From: Rhodanobacter sp.
GTDB lineage: Bacteria > Pseudomonadota > Gammaproteobacteria > Xanthomonadales > Rhodanobacteraceae
Direction: 5' to 3'
Assembly (NCBI GenBank): GCA_026193555.1
Contig: JAPHUU010000040.1
Coordinates: forward strand, 1-8,612
DNA length: 8,612 nucleotides
Shown here one piece after another: positions 1-7,304 of this stretch. The notes under the pieces were generated by a model, which was not told the origin of the DNA, ran no database searches, and saw only the letters and a program-made list of their open reading frames with translations. The position numbers and the translations under genes are program-made. Every line of letters starts with the position of its first letter. Position 1 is the stretch's first letter.

Positions 1-1
1 C

Positions 2-340
2 AACATCTCCGCCGTGGTCAATCCGGATACCCGTGCCGTCGCGGCAAGGGTACTGGTGCGCAACCCGAAAGGGCTGCTGCGCAAGCAGATGTACGTGCGC
101 GTGCGGATCCAGTCGCGCCAGCCCGTCCAGGGCCTGCTGATCCCCGCATCGGCGATGCTGCGCGACGACGAGAACCTGCCGTTCGTGTACGTCAGCCAGC
201 ACGACAACAGTTTCGCGCGGCGCCACGTGACGCTGGGACAGCGCACCGGCGATGAATACCAGGTCAGCAATGGCCTGAAGCCCGGTGACCAGGTCGTGGT
301 CGATGGCGGGATCTTCGTCCAGTTCATGCAAAACCAATGA
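2..340 (+). CDS. RND efflux periplasmic adaptor (membrane fusion protein), C-terminal part only
   Basis: This is the 3' end of a gene whose start lies upstream of the window; the reading frame is open from base 2 to the TGA at 338-340. The product is read as the periplasmic adaptor that links an inner-membrane RND pump to an outer-membrane channel. About 112 residues are visible. The stretch with LVRNPKGLLRKQMYVRVRI is the end of the beta-barrel domain typical of HlyD/CusB/CzcB adaptors. LIPASAMLRDDENLPFVYV and then GLKPGDQVVVDGG are the membrane-proximal domain motifs. The stop codon overlaps the start of the RND gene (ATGA at 337-340), so the two are translationally coupled and almost certainly work together. 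The GTG at 14 is an internal Val codon, not a start. The hairpin, lipoyl and signal regions are outside the window, so substrate class is inferred only from the downstream transporter. Confidence 0.88.
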   Translation, partial: NISAVVNPDTRAVAARVLVRNPKGLLRKQMYVRVRIQSRQPVQGLLIPASAMLRDDENLPFVYVSQHDNSFARRHVTLGQRTGDEYQVSNGLKPGDQVVVDGGIFVQFMQNQ

Positions 341-3300
341 GCGAACACTTGCCCCCCATGCCGCCGCGCGCGGCGTCGCTGATGAACCGCGTCGTCGCCT
401 CGTCACTGGCGCAGAGATTCCTGGTGGTCCTGCTGATGCTGGTGCTGATCGGCGCAGGCGTGCGGGCGCTGCATCGGCTGCCGGTGGACGCCTATCCGGA
501 TCTGTCACCGCCCAGCGTCGAGATCGTCACCCAATGGCCAGGGCATACCGCCGAGGAAGTGGAGCGGCTGATCACGGTGCCGACCGAGCAGGGCATGACC
601 GGCATCGCGAAGACCGACAACACCCGCTCGATTTCGCTGTACGGGCTGTCGGTGGTCACACTCACGTTCGAGAACGGCACCGACAACTACTTCGCCCGCC
701 AGCAGGTATTCAACCGGCTCGGCGACCTCAGCCTGCCCGATGGCGTGACGCCCTCGGTGTCGCCGCTGTCCTCGCCGTCGGGGCTGATCTACCGCTACGT
801 GCTGCAAAGCACCGATCGCTCGCCGATGGAACTGAAGACCCTCGAGGACTGGGTGGTCGAACCGCAGTACCGCTCGGTGTCGGGCGTGGCCGACGACTCG
901 GGTTTCGGCGGCGGCAGCATGCAGTACCAGGTGTTGCTCGATCCGGCGAAGATCGCCGGAGTCGGCCTCACCGCGCAGCAGGTCCAGGCGGCGCTGGCAG
1001 CCAACAACAGCAATGCCGGCGGCGGCTTCTATTCGCAGGGCGGCCAGTTCTACTACGTGCGCGGGATCGGCCGGCTGCAGACGCTGGAAGACATCGGCAA
1101 CGTGGTACTGGCGGTGCATGACGGCACGCCGGTGCTGGTCAAGGATGTCGCTCGCGTACAGGTCGGCATCGCGCCCCGGCTGGGCGAGTTCGGTTACCAG
1201 AAGCAGGATGACGCGGTGGAGGGCGTGATCTCGCTGCGTACCGGCGAAAAGACCCAGGACGTGCTGAAGCGGATCGAGGCGAAGACGAAGGAGCTGAACG
1301 AGCAGATTCTGCCGAAGGACGTCAAGATTCACTCGTTCTACGACCGCAGCGACCTGATCGCGCTGACCACCCAGGTGGTCGAGCAGAACCTGGTTCGCGG
1401 CATGCTGCTGGTAGTGGTGATCCTGATCTTCTTCCTGTACGACGTGCGTGCCGGATTGATCGTCGCAGTCACCATCCCGTTGTCCCTGCTGGTCGCCTTC
1501 ATCTGCCTGGACTTGCAGGGCGCCTCGGCCAACCTGCTGTCGATCGGCGCGGTCGACTTCGGCATCCTGGTCGATGCGGCAGTGGTGATGGTGGAGAACA
1601 TCTATCGCCAGATCGCCGATCGGGAGGGAACAGAATTCAACCTGATGGAGGTGATCCGCGATGCCGCGGCGGAAGTGGATCGCCCGCTGTTCTACGCGGT
1701 CGCGGTGATCGTGGTCAGCTTCCTGCCGATCTATGTGTTGTCCGGTCCGTCCGGCACGCTGTTCAAGCCGATGGCGGACACCATGGTGTTCGCCCTGATC
1801 GGCTCGCTCGTCATCACGCTGACGCTGCTGCCAGTGCTGTGCTCGTGGTTCATGCGCAAGGGGGTGCGCGAGCGTCACAACCGTGCGTTCGAGGCAATCA
1901 AATCCATCTACATCAAGGGTCTGGACTTCTGCCTGGCGCGGGCCTGGGCGACCACCATCGCCTCGGCGATCCTGCTGGCGCTGTCGCTGCTGCTGATTCC
2001 GCGCATCGGCGCCGAGTTCATGCCGCATCTGGATGAGGGCGCGCTGTGGGTGCGTGCCACCATGCCGTACACCATCTCGTTCGACGAATCGGCGAAGATC
2101 GCGCCGAAGATCCGCGCCCTGCTGAGCTCGTACCCCGAGGTCACCACGGTGACTTCGGAACTCGGCCGTCCCGATGATGGCACCGATCACACCGGCTTCT
2201 TCAACGTCGAGTTCTACGTCGGCCTCAAGCCCTATTCCCAATGGACCGGTGCGTATCGCAACAAGGCGGAGCTGACCGCGGCGATCAACCGGAAACTGCA
2301 GAGCTTTCCCGGCATCACCTTCAATTACACGCAACCCGCCGAGGATGCGGTGGACGAGGCGGAGACCGGCCTGAAGAGCGCATTGGCGGTGAAGGTATTC
2401 GGTTCGAACCTGGACACGCTGCAGCACAAGGGCAAGGCGATCAAACGGGTGCTCGAGCATGTGCGCGGCATCCACAACGTGACTCTGGTGCAGGAGCTTG
2501 GTCAGCCCAGCCTGAGCATCCGGATCAAGCGCGACGTGATCGCCCGCTATGGCTTGAACGTGGACGACATCAACGGCCTGATCCAGACCGCGATCGGCGG
2601 TACCGTGGCAAGTCAGGTGATACAGGGCGAAAAGCAGTTCGATCTGGTGGTCCGGCTGGACAAGCCATACCGCGACAATCCCGAGGAAATCGGCAACATC
2701 CTGGTCGCCACCCCCGGCGGGCAGCAACTCCCGCTGAAGGAGTTCGCCGATATCCAGGTGACCAATGGCGCCTCCTTCATCTACCGGCAGGACAATTCGC
2801 GCTACATCGGCGTGCAGTTCTCGGTGGACGGGCGCGACCTCGCCGGCGCGGTGGAAGACGCCATCCAGCAGGTCGACGCCAAGGTGAAACTGCCGCAGGG
2901 CTACCGGCTGGACTGGGGCGGGGAGTACAAGGAGTACACGGCGTCACGGGCGCAGTTGAACATCATCATTCCACTGACCGTGGGGTTGATCTTCCTGCTG
3001 CTGTTCACGCTCTACAGCAATTTCAAATTCCCGTTCATCACCGTGATCGGTGTGGTGCTCTCGGCGCCGGTGGGCGGCATCGTGGCGTTGTGGCTGACCG
3101 ACACCCCGTTCTCGGTGTCCTCAGGCATCGGCTTCCTGGCCCTGTTCGGTGTCTCGGTGCAGACTGCCGTGGTGTACATCTCGTACGTCAACGAGTTGCG
3201 CCGCAACGGCACCACGCTGGCCGAGGCGATCCGCGAAGGCGCGATCCTGCGCCTGCGTCCGATCATGATGACCGCCCTTGTGGCGGCACTGGGGCTGCTG

Positions 3301-3456
3301 CCGGCGGCGCTCGCCACTGGCGTCGGTACCGATACCCAGCGACCGTTCGCACTGGTCATCGTCAGCGGACTGTTCACCCGGCTGCTGATCAGCATCTTTC
3401 TGATGCCGGTGCTGTATGCGCTGGTGGCACGACCGGACGATCGACTGGAAGTGTGA
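337..3456 (+). CDS. Heavy-metal efflux RND transporter, CusA/CzcA family
   Basis: Complete 1039-residue inner-membrane proton/substrate antiporter, close to the family's usual length (CusA 1047, CzcA 1063). The RND layout is visible. TM1 lies near residues 28-45 and is followed by a large periplasmic loop. TM2-TM6 lie between about 356 and 505, TM7 near 538-555. A second large periplasmic loop follows, and the last five TMs lie between about 876 and 1030. In TM4 the HME signature DFGILVDAAVVMVEN gives D407, D413 and E420, matching the proton-relay D402/D408/E415 of CzcA. GVGTDTQRPFALVIVSG near the C-terminus is the usual late RND motif. The DFG-D-E pattern resembles divalent-cation (Zn/Co/Cd/Ni) members more than Cu/Ag CusA, but I cannot fix the metal. 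No clear Shine-Dalgarno precedes the ATG; initiation is probably coupled to the adaptor through the ATGA overlap. Confidence 0.93.
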   Translation: MSEHLPPMPPRAASLMNRVVASSLAQRFLVVLLMLVLIGAGVRALHRLPVDAYPDLSPPSVEIVTQWPGHTAEEVERLITVPTEQGMTGIAKTDNTRSISLYGLSVVTLTFENGTDNYFARQQVFNRLGDLSLPDGVTPSVSPLSSPSGLIYRYVLQSTDRSPMELKTLEDWVVEPQYRSVSGVADDSGFGGGSMQYQVLLDPAKIAGVGLTAQQVQAALAANNSNAGGGFYSQGGQFYYVRGIGRLQTLEDIGNVVLAVHDGTPVLVKDVARVQVGIAPRLGEFGYQKQDDAVEGVISLRTGEKTQDVLKRIEAKTKELNEQILPKDVKIHSFYDRSDLIALTTQVVEQNLVRGMLLVVVILIFFLYDVRAGLIVAVTIPLSLLVAFICLDLQGASANLLSIGAVDFGILVDAAVVMVENIYRQIADREGTEFNLMEVIRDAAAEVDRPLFYAVAVIVVSFLPIYVLSGPSGTLFKPMADTMVFALIGSLVITLTLLPVLCSWFMRKGVRERHNRAFEAIKSIYIKGLDFCLARAWATTIASAILLALSLLLIPRIGAEFMPHLDEGALWVRATMPYTISFDESAKIAPKIRALLSSYPEVTTVTSELGRPDDGTDHTGFFNVEFYVGLKPYSQWTGAYRNKAELTAAINRKLQSFPGITFNYTQPAEDAVDEAETGLKSALAVKVFGSNLDTLQHKGKAIKRVLEHVRGIHNVTLVQELGQPSLSIRIKRDVIARYGLNVDDINGLIQTAIGGTVASQVIQGEKQFDLVVRLDKPYRDNPEEIGNILVATPGGQQLPLKEFADIQVTNGASFIYRQDNSRYIGVQFSVDGRDLAGAVEDAIQQVDAKVKLPQGYRLDWGGEYKEYTASRAQLNIIIPLTVGLIFLLLFTLYSNFKFPFITVIGVVLSAPVGGIVALWLTDTPFSVSSGIGFLALFGVSVQTAVVYISYVNELRRNGTTLAEAIREGAILRLRPIMMTALVAALGLLPAALATGVGTDTQRPFALVIVSGLFTRLLISIFLMPVLYALVARPDDRLEV

Positions 3457-3480
3457 GGCCGATGGTGGTGCCTGAAAGGA

Positions 3481-3512
3481 GCTTCGCCCGCCATCCGCAT
3501 GGCGGGCGAAGC
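3481..3512. terminator. Perfect 14-bp inverted repeat between convergent genes, probable bidirectional terminator
   Basis: GCTTCGCCCGCCAT (3481-3494) and its exact complement (3499-3512) enclose a 4-base loop CCGC. The element lies between the RND stop (3456) and the proA stop (3579), where both units must end. On the - strand the hairpin is followed by TCCTTTCAG, a weak U-rich tail. On the + strand there is no T run, only a second tiny hairpin (GGCA-TTAC-TGCC, 3513-3524). It is therefore a better intrinsic terminator for the arg-pro unit than for the efflux unit, though it may serve both. The rest of 3457-3578 shows nothing else that I can support. Confidence 0.7.
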
Positions 3513-3578
3513 GGCATTACTGCCCCGGAACGCATCCGGCTCGGCGCGAACAAGCACCAGCGGCTGACAGCCGCCCGC

Positions 3579-4844
3579 TCACACGCGGCTCTCCGCATGC
3601 CGCACCTGCCCGTCGCCGCGCAGCACAAAGCGCTCGATGGTCAGCGCCTCGGCGCCCATCGGACCGTAGGAATGCAGGCGTGTGGTGGAGATGCCGATCT
3701 CGGCACCGAGACCGAGCTCGCCACCGTCGCTGAAGCGTGAGGAGGTGTTGACCATCACCACCGCCGAACGCAGCGCGTTGACGAAGCGGTCCGCCGTGGC
3801 CTTGTCCTCGGTGGCGATCACTTCGGTGTGGTCGGAGCCGTAGCGACGGATGTGCGCGATCGCGGCATCCACGCTGTCGACGATGCCCACGGCCAGCTTG
3901 AGGCTGAGGAACTCGGCAGCGAAATCGGCGTCGGTGGCCAGTGGCATGTCCGGGCACAGCTCACGTGCACGGCTGTCGCCCAGCAACTCCACGCCGCGCT
4001 CGCGCAGCGCCGTGACCGCGCGCGGCAGGAACCCGGCCGCCACGTCGGCGTGCACCAGCAGGGTTTCCAGCGAGTTGCAGGCCGACGGGCGCGAGACCTT
4101 GCCGTCGATCAGCAGATCGAGCGCCTTGTCCAGCTCGGCGCCGGCGTCCACGTACAGATGGCACACGCCCTTGTAGTGCTTGATCACCGGCACGCGAGCG
4201 TGCTCGGTGACGAAGCGGATCAGGCCTTCGCCGCCGCGCGGAATGATCAGGTCGACGATGTCGGACAGCTGCATCAGCTCCAGCATCGCCTCGCGGCTGA
4301 GGTCGTCCAGCAGCATCAGTGCATGCTCGGACAAGCCGGCATCACGCAGTGCGCCGCGCAGGCAGGCGGCGATCGCCTGGTTCGAGCGCACCGCTTCCGA
4401 GCCACCGCGCAGGATCACGCCGTTACCCGCCTTGATGCACAGCGCCGCGGCATCGGCGGTGACGTTGGGGCGCGCCTCGTAGATCATCGCGATCACACCC
4501 AGCGGCACGCGCACGCGCTCGATGCTGAAACCCTTGTCCGAGCGCTCGCTGCGGGTCACCTGACCGACCGGGTCGGGCAGCGCGGCGACCTGACGCAAGG
4601 CGTCGGCGATGCCGCTGACGCGGCTCTCGTCCAGCGCCAGGCGATCGAGCATGGCCTCGCTGATGCCTTTCTCGCGCGCCGCCTGCATATCCTCGGCGTT
4701 GGCGGCCAGGATCGTTGCGGCCTGCACCTGCAGCGCATCGGCCATCGAACGCAGCAAGGCGTTCTTGGCCTCGGTGGAAAGCGCGGCGATCTGCACGGCC
4801 GCCTGCTGGCACAGAAGCGCGGCATCGCGCACGGATGGGCTCAT
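3579..4844 (-). CDS. proA: Gamma-glutamyl phosphate reductase (glutamate-5-semialdehyde dehydrogenase)
   Basis: Complete 421-residue cytoplasmic enzyme, near E. coli ProA in length (417). It reduces gamma-glutamyl phosphate with NADPH to glutamate-5-semialdehyde, the second step of proline synthesis. Diagnostic motifs in order are [17 protein letters not shown] (about 113-129), the cofactor-side [14 protein letters not shown] (about 138-151), [13 protein letters not shown] (about 200-212), [14 protein letters not shown] (about 220-233), and [14 protein letters not shown] with catalytic Cys256. Toward the C-terminus, [20 protein letters not shown] is the family's closing motif. The ATG is set by the overlap with the upstream proB stop (ATGA, 4841-4844) and by a GGAG Shine-Dalgarno at 4852-4855, 7 nt upstream and inside the end of proB. 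It is the last gene of the unit; a hairpin follows about 65 nt downstream. Confidence 0.97.
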   Translation of the reverse strand: MSPSVRDAALLCQQAAVQIAALSTEAKNALLRSMADALQVQAATILAANAEDMQAAREKGISEAMLDRLALDESRVSGIADALRQVAALPDPVGQVTRSERSDKGFSIERVRVPLGVIAMIYEARPNVTADAAALCIKAGNGVILRGGSEAVRSNQAIAACLRGALRDAGLSEHALMLLDDLSREAMLELMQLSDIVDLIIPRGGEGLIRFVTEHARVPVIKHYKGVCHLYVDAGAELDKALDLLIDGKVSRPSACNSLETLLVHADVAAGFLPRAVTALRERGVELLGDSRARELCPDMPLATDADFAAEFLSLKLAVGIVDSVDAAIAHIRRYGSDHTEVIATEDKATADRFVNALRSAVVMVNTSSRFSDGGELGLGAEIGISTTRLHSYGPMGAEALTIERFVLRGDGQVRHAESRV

Positions 4845-6007
4845 GGGGATACTCCGAGTTCGATGGTGATGACAAGGTCGTCACGGTGCAACACGTTTTC
4901 GCCGTAGCTGTAGCCGAGCTGCTGCTTTATCTCGCGTGTATGGTTGCCGGCGATCTGGTTGATCTCGGCGGCGCCATACTGGGTGATGCCACGGGCGACG
5001 ACGTACGGTTCGCCCTCCGGGTCGTCGCCGATGATCTCGACCATGTCGCCGCGCTGAAAGTCGCCCACCGCGTCGATGATGCCCTTGGGCAGCAGCGAGG
5101 CGCCTTCGTCACTGATCGCCCGCGCCGCACCGGCATCCACATGGATGCAACCGGGCACCGCCGGCACGTGCAGCAACCAGTACTTGCGCGCCTGCATCCG
5201 GGTGGCGGTGGTGCGCAGCAGGGTGCCATGCAGCAGGTCATTCGCCAGCAGGCTGACCACCTCGCCGTCGCGACCGTTGAACAGGATCGTCTGGATGCCG
5301 GCCGCAGCCGCCTTCTCCGCCGCCTCCAGCTTGGTGCGCATGCCGCCGGTACCGACGCTGCTGCCCGCCGCGCCGGCCATGATCATGATCTCGGCGGTGA
5401 GCTCGTGCACTTCGTCGATCGCTTCGGCGTCGGGGTTGCTGCGCGGGTCGGCGGTGTACAGGCCGTCGATATCAGTGGCGATCAGCAGCATGTCGGCGTC
5501 GATCAGCGCGGCAACGATCGCGGCCAGATTGTCGTTGTCGCCCAGGGTGAGTTCATCCACCGCCACGGTGTCATTCTCGTTCACCACCGGCAGCACGTTG
5601 TAACGCAACAACTCGGTCAGGGTGGCGCGCGCATTGAGATAACGCCGGCGATCACGCAGATCGTCATGAGTCAGCAGCACCTGCGCCAGCGGGCGGTCGA
5701 ACAGACGCTGCCACAAGGCCACGGTCTGCGTCTGTCCCAGCGCGGCCATCGCCTGGCGCGCAGCATTGCTGGTGTCTTCCGGGGAATGGTCCTGCAACAG
5801 CATGCGGCCGGCGGCGACGGCGCCGGACGAGACCAGCACGATCTCGCGACCGGAGGCTTGGCAGGACGCGATGAACTGCGCGAGGCCCAGTGCGTAACGG
5901 GTACTGAGCCCGCCGCTGTCGGCGGCAAGCAGGCTGCTTCCGACTTTCAGGACGGCACGCCGCCACGGCGGCACGGTTTGCTGGCGAAACTTTCTGAGCT
6001 GGGTCAT
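4841..6007 (-). CDS. proB: Glutamate 5-kinase, copy A (proA-proximal)
   Basis: Phosphorylates glutamate with ATP to gamma-glutamyl phosphate, the committed and proline-inhibited step of proline synthesis. From the ATG at 6007 it has 388 residues (E. coli 367). The amino-acid kinase domain (about 15-265) shows [10 protein letters not shown] with K21 (E. coli K10), [52 protein letters not shown] and [13 protein letters not shown] with K226 (E. coli K217). A C-terminal PUA domain follows (about 283-366). D116 and E152 match E. coli D107 and E143, positions tied to proline feedback. I chose ATG 6007 over the in-frame TTG at 6076 because it aligns gap-free with copy B and follows GAGGA. That Shine-Dalgarno is unusually close (about 3 nt from GAGG to ATG). 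It overlaps proA by ATGA, so the two enzymes of the proline branch are coupled. Confidence 0.95.
   Translation of the reverse strand: MTQLRKFRQQTVPPWRRAVLKVGSSLLAADSGGLSTRYALGLAQFIASCQASGREIVLVSSGAVAAGRMLLQDHSPEDTSNAARQAMAALGQTQTVALWQRLFDRPLAQVLLTHDDLRDRRRYLNARATLTELLRYNVLPVVNENDTVAVDELTLGDNDNLAAIVAALIDADMLLIATDIDGLYTADPRSNPDAEAIDEVHELTAEIMIMAGAAGSSVGTGGMRTKLEAAEKAAAAGIQTILFNGRDGEVVSLLANDLLHGTLLRTTATRMQARKYWLLHVPAVPGCIHVDAGAARAISDEGASLLPKGIIDAVGDFQRGDMVEIIGDDPEGEPYVVARGITQYGAAEINQIAGNHTREIKQQLGYSYGENVLHRDDLVITIELGVSP
4845..4855 (-). promoter_or_regulatory. Ribosome binding site of proA inside proB copy A
   Basis: GGAG (4852-4855, read on the - strand) lies 7 nt before the proA ATG and within the last codons of proB copy A. 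Together with the ATGA overlap it settles the proA start and points to translational coupling of ProB-A and ProA. Confidence 0.75.
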
Positions 6008-6045
6008 CGTCCTCTGACGTGGTCTACGCGGGTTGCTTATCCATC

Positions 6046-6076
6046 GATATATGGGGGCACCGACAGGGAAATTCAA
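6046..6076 (-). promoter_or_regulatory. Weak sigma70-like promoter candidate upstream of proB copy A
   Basis: On the - strand, TTGAAT (6071-6076) resembles a -35 box (4 of 6) and TATATC (6046-6051) a -10 box (4 of 6). The 19-nt spacing is long; taking CATATA as the -10 gives 17 nt but only 3 matches. The gap holding it (6008-6134) is 70 G/C in 127 by count, lower than the genes around it, as expected for a regulatory stretch. CCATCGATATATGG (6041-6054), an imperfect palindrome, overlaps the -10 region. This is a plausible site for independent expression of proB-A and proA, but sequence alone does not prove it. Confidence 0.25.
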
Positions 6077-6088
6077 ACAAGGGCAAAG

Positions 6089-6114
6089 TCCGACGCGAAT
6101 GCGCGAACGACGGA
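6089..6114. other. Imperfect hairpin in the gap between the two proB genes
   Basis: TCCG (6089-6092) and CGCG (6094-6097) can pair with CGCG (6102-6105) and CGGA (6111-6114) around an AATG loop, with unpaired bases (A6093 and AACGA 6106-6110) on the arms. On the - strand it is followed by CTTTGCCCTTGTTTG, moderately T-rich but not a run. It lies just after the proB-B stop, so it could be a leaky terminator or an RNA-processing site partly insulating the downstream pair. The stem is weak and may be chance. Confidence 0.2.
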
Positions 6115-6134
6115 AAACAGGTTCATACCGCTGC

Positions 6135-7292
6135 TCATGCGCCGGGAGCGGCGTGCTCGATCACGGTCGTCAGGTCATCGCGATGCACAACTTCGGCGCC
6201 GTGGCAGTAGCCGAGCACCGTTTCGATCTCGCGACTGTGTCGCCCGACCAGTCGACGTACTTCGGCCACCGCATACTGGCTGAGGCCGCGCGCAATCGCC
6301 TGCTCGCTGGCGTCCACGATTTCCACCAGGTCGCCACGCTGGAACTCGCCGTCGGCACCGAGGATGCCGCCGGGCAGCAGCGAAGCGCGGCCTCCACCGA
6401 GCGCGCGTGCCGCACCGTGATCGATGCGAATCCGTCCGCTGGCCGGTGGTGCGTGGCGCAACCAGTATTTGCGCGCCTGCATGCGGGTGCCCGGGGCGCA
6501 GACCAGGGTGCCGTGCAGCCGACCCAGTGCCAGCGCGGCTACCGTCGCCGCATCGCGGCCGTCGAACAGCACCGTGGGAATACCTGCCGCGCCGGCCTTT
6601 TCCGCTGCCTCGAGCTTGGTGCGCATGCCACCGGTACCCACCGTGCTGCCGCTGCCGCCGGCCATCGCCATGATCGCCGGCGAGATCGCCTCGACCCGGA
6701 CGATCGGTGCCGCCGCCGGATCGCGGCGCGGATCGGCGGCGTACAGCGCGGCCACATCGGAGGCGATCAGCAGCAGGTCGGCGTCGATCAGCGCAGCGAC
6801 GATCGCGGCGAGATTGTCGTTGTCGCCCAGCTTCAGCTCATCCACCGCCACGGTGTCGTTTTCGTTGACCACCGGCAGCACGTCCAGCGCCAGCAGCCCG
6901 CTGAGCGTGGCGCGCGCATTGAGATAGCGGCGCCGGTTGCGCAGGTCGTCGTGGGTCAGCAGCACCTGCGCCACCGGCCGCGACGACAGCGTCTGCCACA
7001 GCGCGATCATCGGCGCCTGGCCAAGCGCCGCCAGCGCCTGCCGCGCGGCAAGATCGCGGCCGACCGTTTCGCGCGCGCGCAGCAGCGCGCGCCCCGCCGC
7101 CACCGCGCCGGAGGAGACCAGCACCACCTGCCGACCCTCGGCGTGACTGGCCGCGACGAACGCCGCCAGCGCCTCGGCGAAACGCGGCGTGAGACCACCG
7201 CCATCGGCCGCCAGCAGGTTGCTGCCGACCTTGAGCACGGCGCGCCGCCACGATGGCAGCGCCTGTACCGCAATGTGGTCATTGGCGCTCAT
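6135..7292 (-). CDS. proB: Glutamate 5-kinase, copy B (argH-proximal paralogue)
   Basis: A second full-length glutamate 5-kinase, 385 residues, directly downstream of argH. It shows the same domain order as copy A: amino-acid kinase (about 15-265) with AVLKVGSNLL (K21), [65 protein letters not shown] (K226), then a PUA domain (about 283-362). D116 and E152, equivalent to the feedback-linked D107 and E143 of E. coli, are kept. From W15 to residue 325 it aligns with copy A without a gap at about 209 of 311 identities (hand count). No stop, frameshift or lost catalytic residue is visible, so it is probably active and not a decaying duplicate. It starts 12 nt after the argH stop with only a weak Shine-Dalgarno (GCGAGACG), suggesting reinitiation after argH. 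It is followed by 127 nt before copy A. Whether it serves proline synthesis, osmotic stress or another role is not visible. Confidence 0.94.
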   Translation of the reverse strand: MSANDHIAVQALPSWRRAVLKVGSNLLAADGGGLTPRFAEALAAFVAASHAEGRQVVLVSSGAVAAGRALLRARETVGRDLAARQALAALGQAPMIALWQTLSSRPVAQVLLTHDDLRNRRRYLNARATLSGLLALDVLPVVNENDTVAVDELKLGDNDNLAAIVAALIDADLLLIASDVAALYAADPRRDPAAAPIVRVEAISPAIMAMAGGSGSTVGTGGMRTKLEAAEKAGAAGIPTVLFDGRDAATVAALALGRLHGTLVCAPGTRMQARKYWLRHAPPASGRIRIDHGAARALGGGRASLLPGGILGADGEFQRGDLVEIVDASEQAIARGLSQYAVAEVRRLVGRHSREIETVLGYCHGAEVVHRDDLTTVIEHAAPGA

Positions 7293-7304
7293 GCGTCGTC
7301 TCGC

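Noticed and set aside
505..2727. 740-codon open frame on the - strand opposite the RND gene
   Set aside because: It is rich in His, Gln, Arg and Asp with no recognisable domain, the typical look of an antisense shadow in high-GC DNA, and it fully overlaps a strongly supported RND gene.
2241..3740. 499-codon + strand frame running past the RND stop
   Set aside because: It is out of frame with the RND gene, low in complexity (Arg/Gly/Ala/His-rich) and ends inside proA on the opposite strand.
6008..6076. N-terminal extension of proB-A from a TTG at 6076
   Set aside because: The extra 23 residues have no counterpart in copy B. The ATG at 6007 gives a gap-free alignment with copy B from W15 and has a Shine-Dalgarno-like GAGGA before it.
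6073..6126. 17-codon open frame in the proB gap, possible leader peptide
   Set aside because: It has no proline or arginine enrichment and no ribosome binding site, so a classic attenuation leader is not supported.
4715..6283. 522-codon open frame on the + strand opposite proB-A and the proA start
   Set aside because: It lies antisense to two well-supported genes and its composition is that of a shadow frame; no family motif is visible.
4841..7292. Tandem proB as an assembly or sequencing artefact
   Set aside because: The copies differ at about a third of aligned residues and have distinct ends and flanks, so false duplication of one read region cannot explain them.
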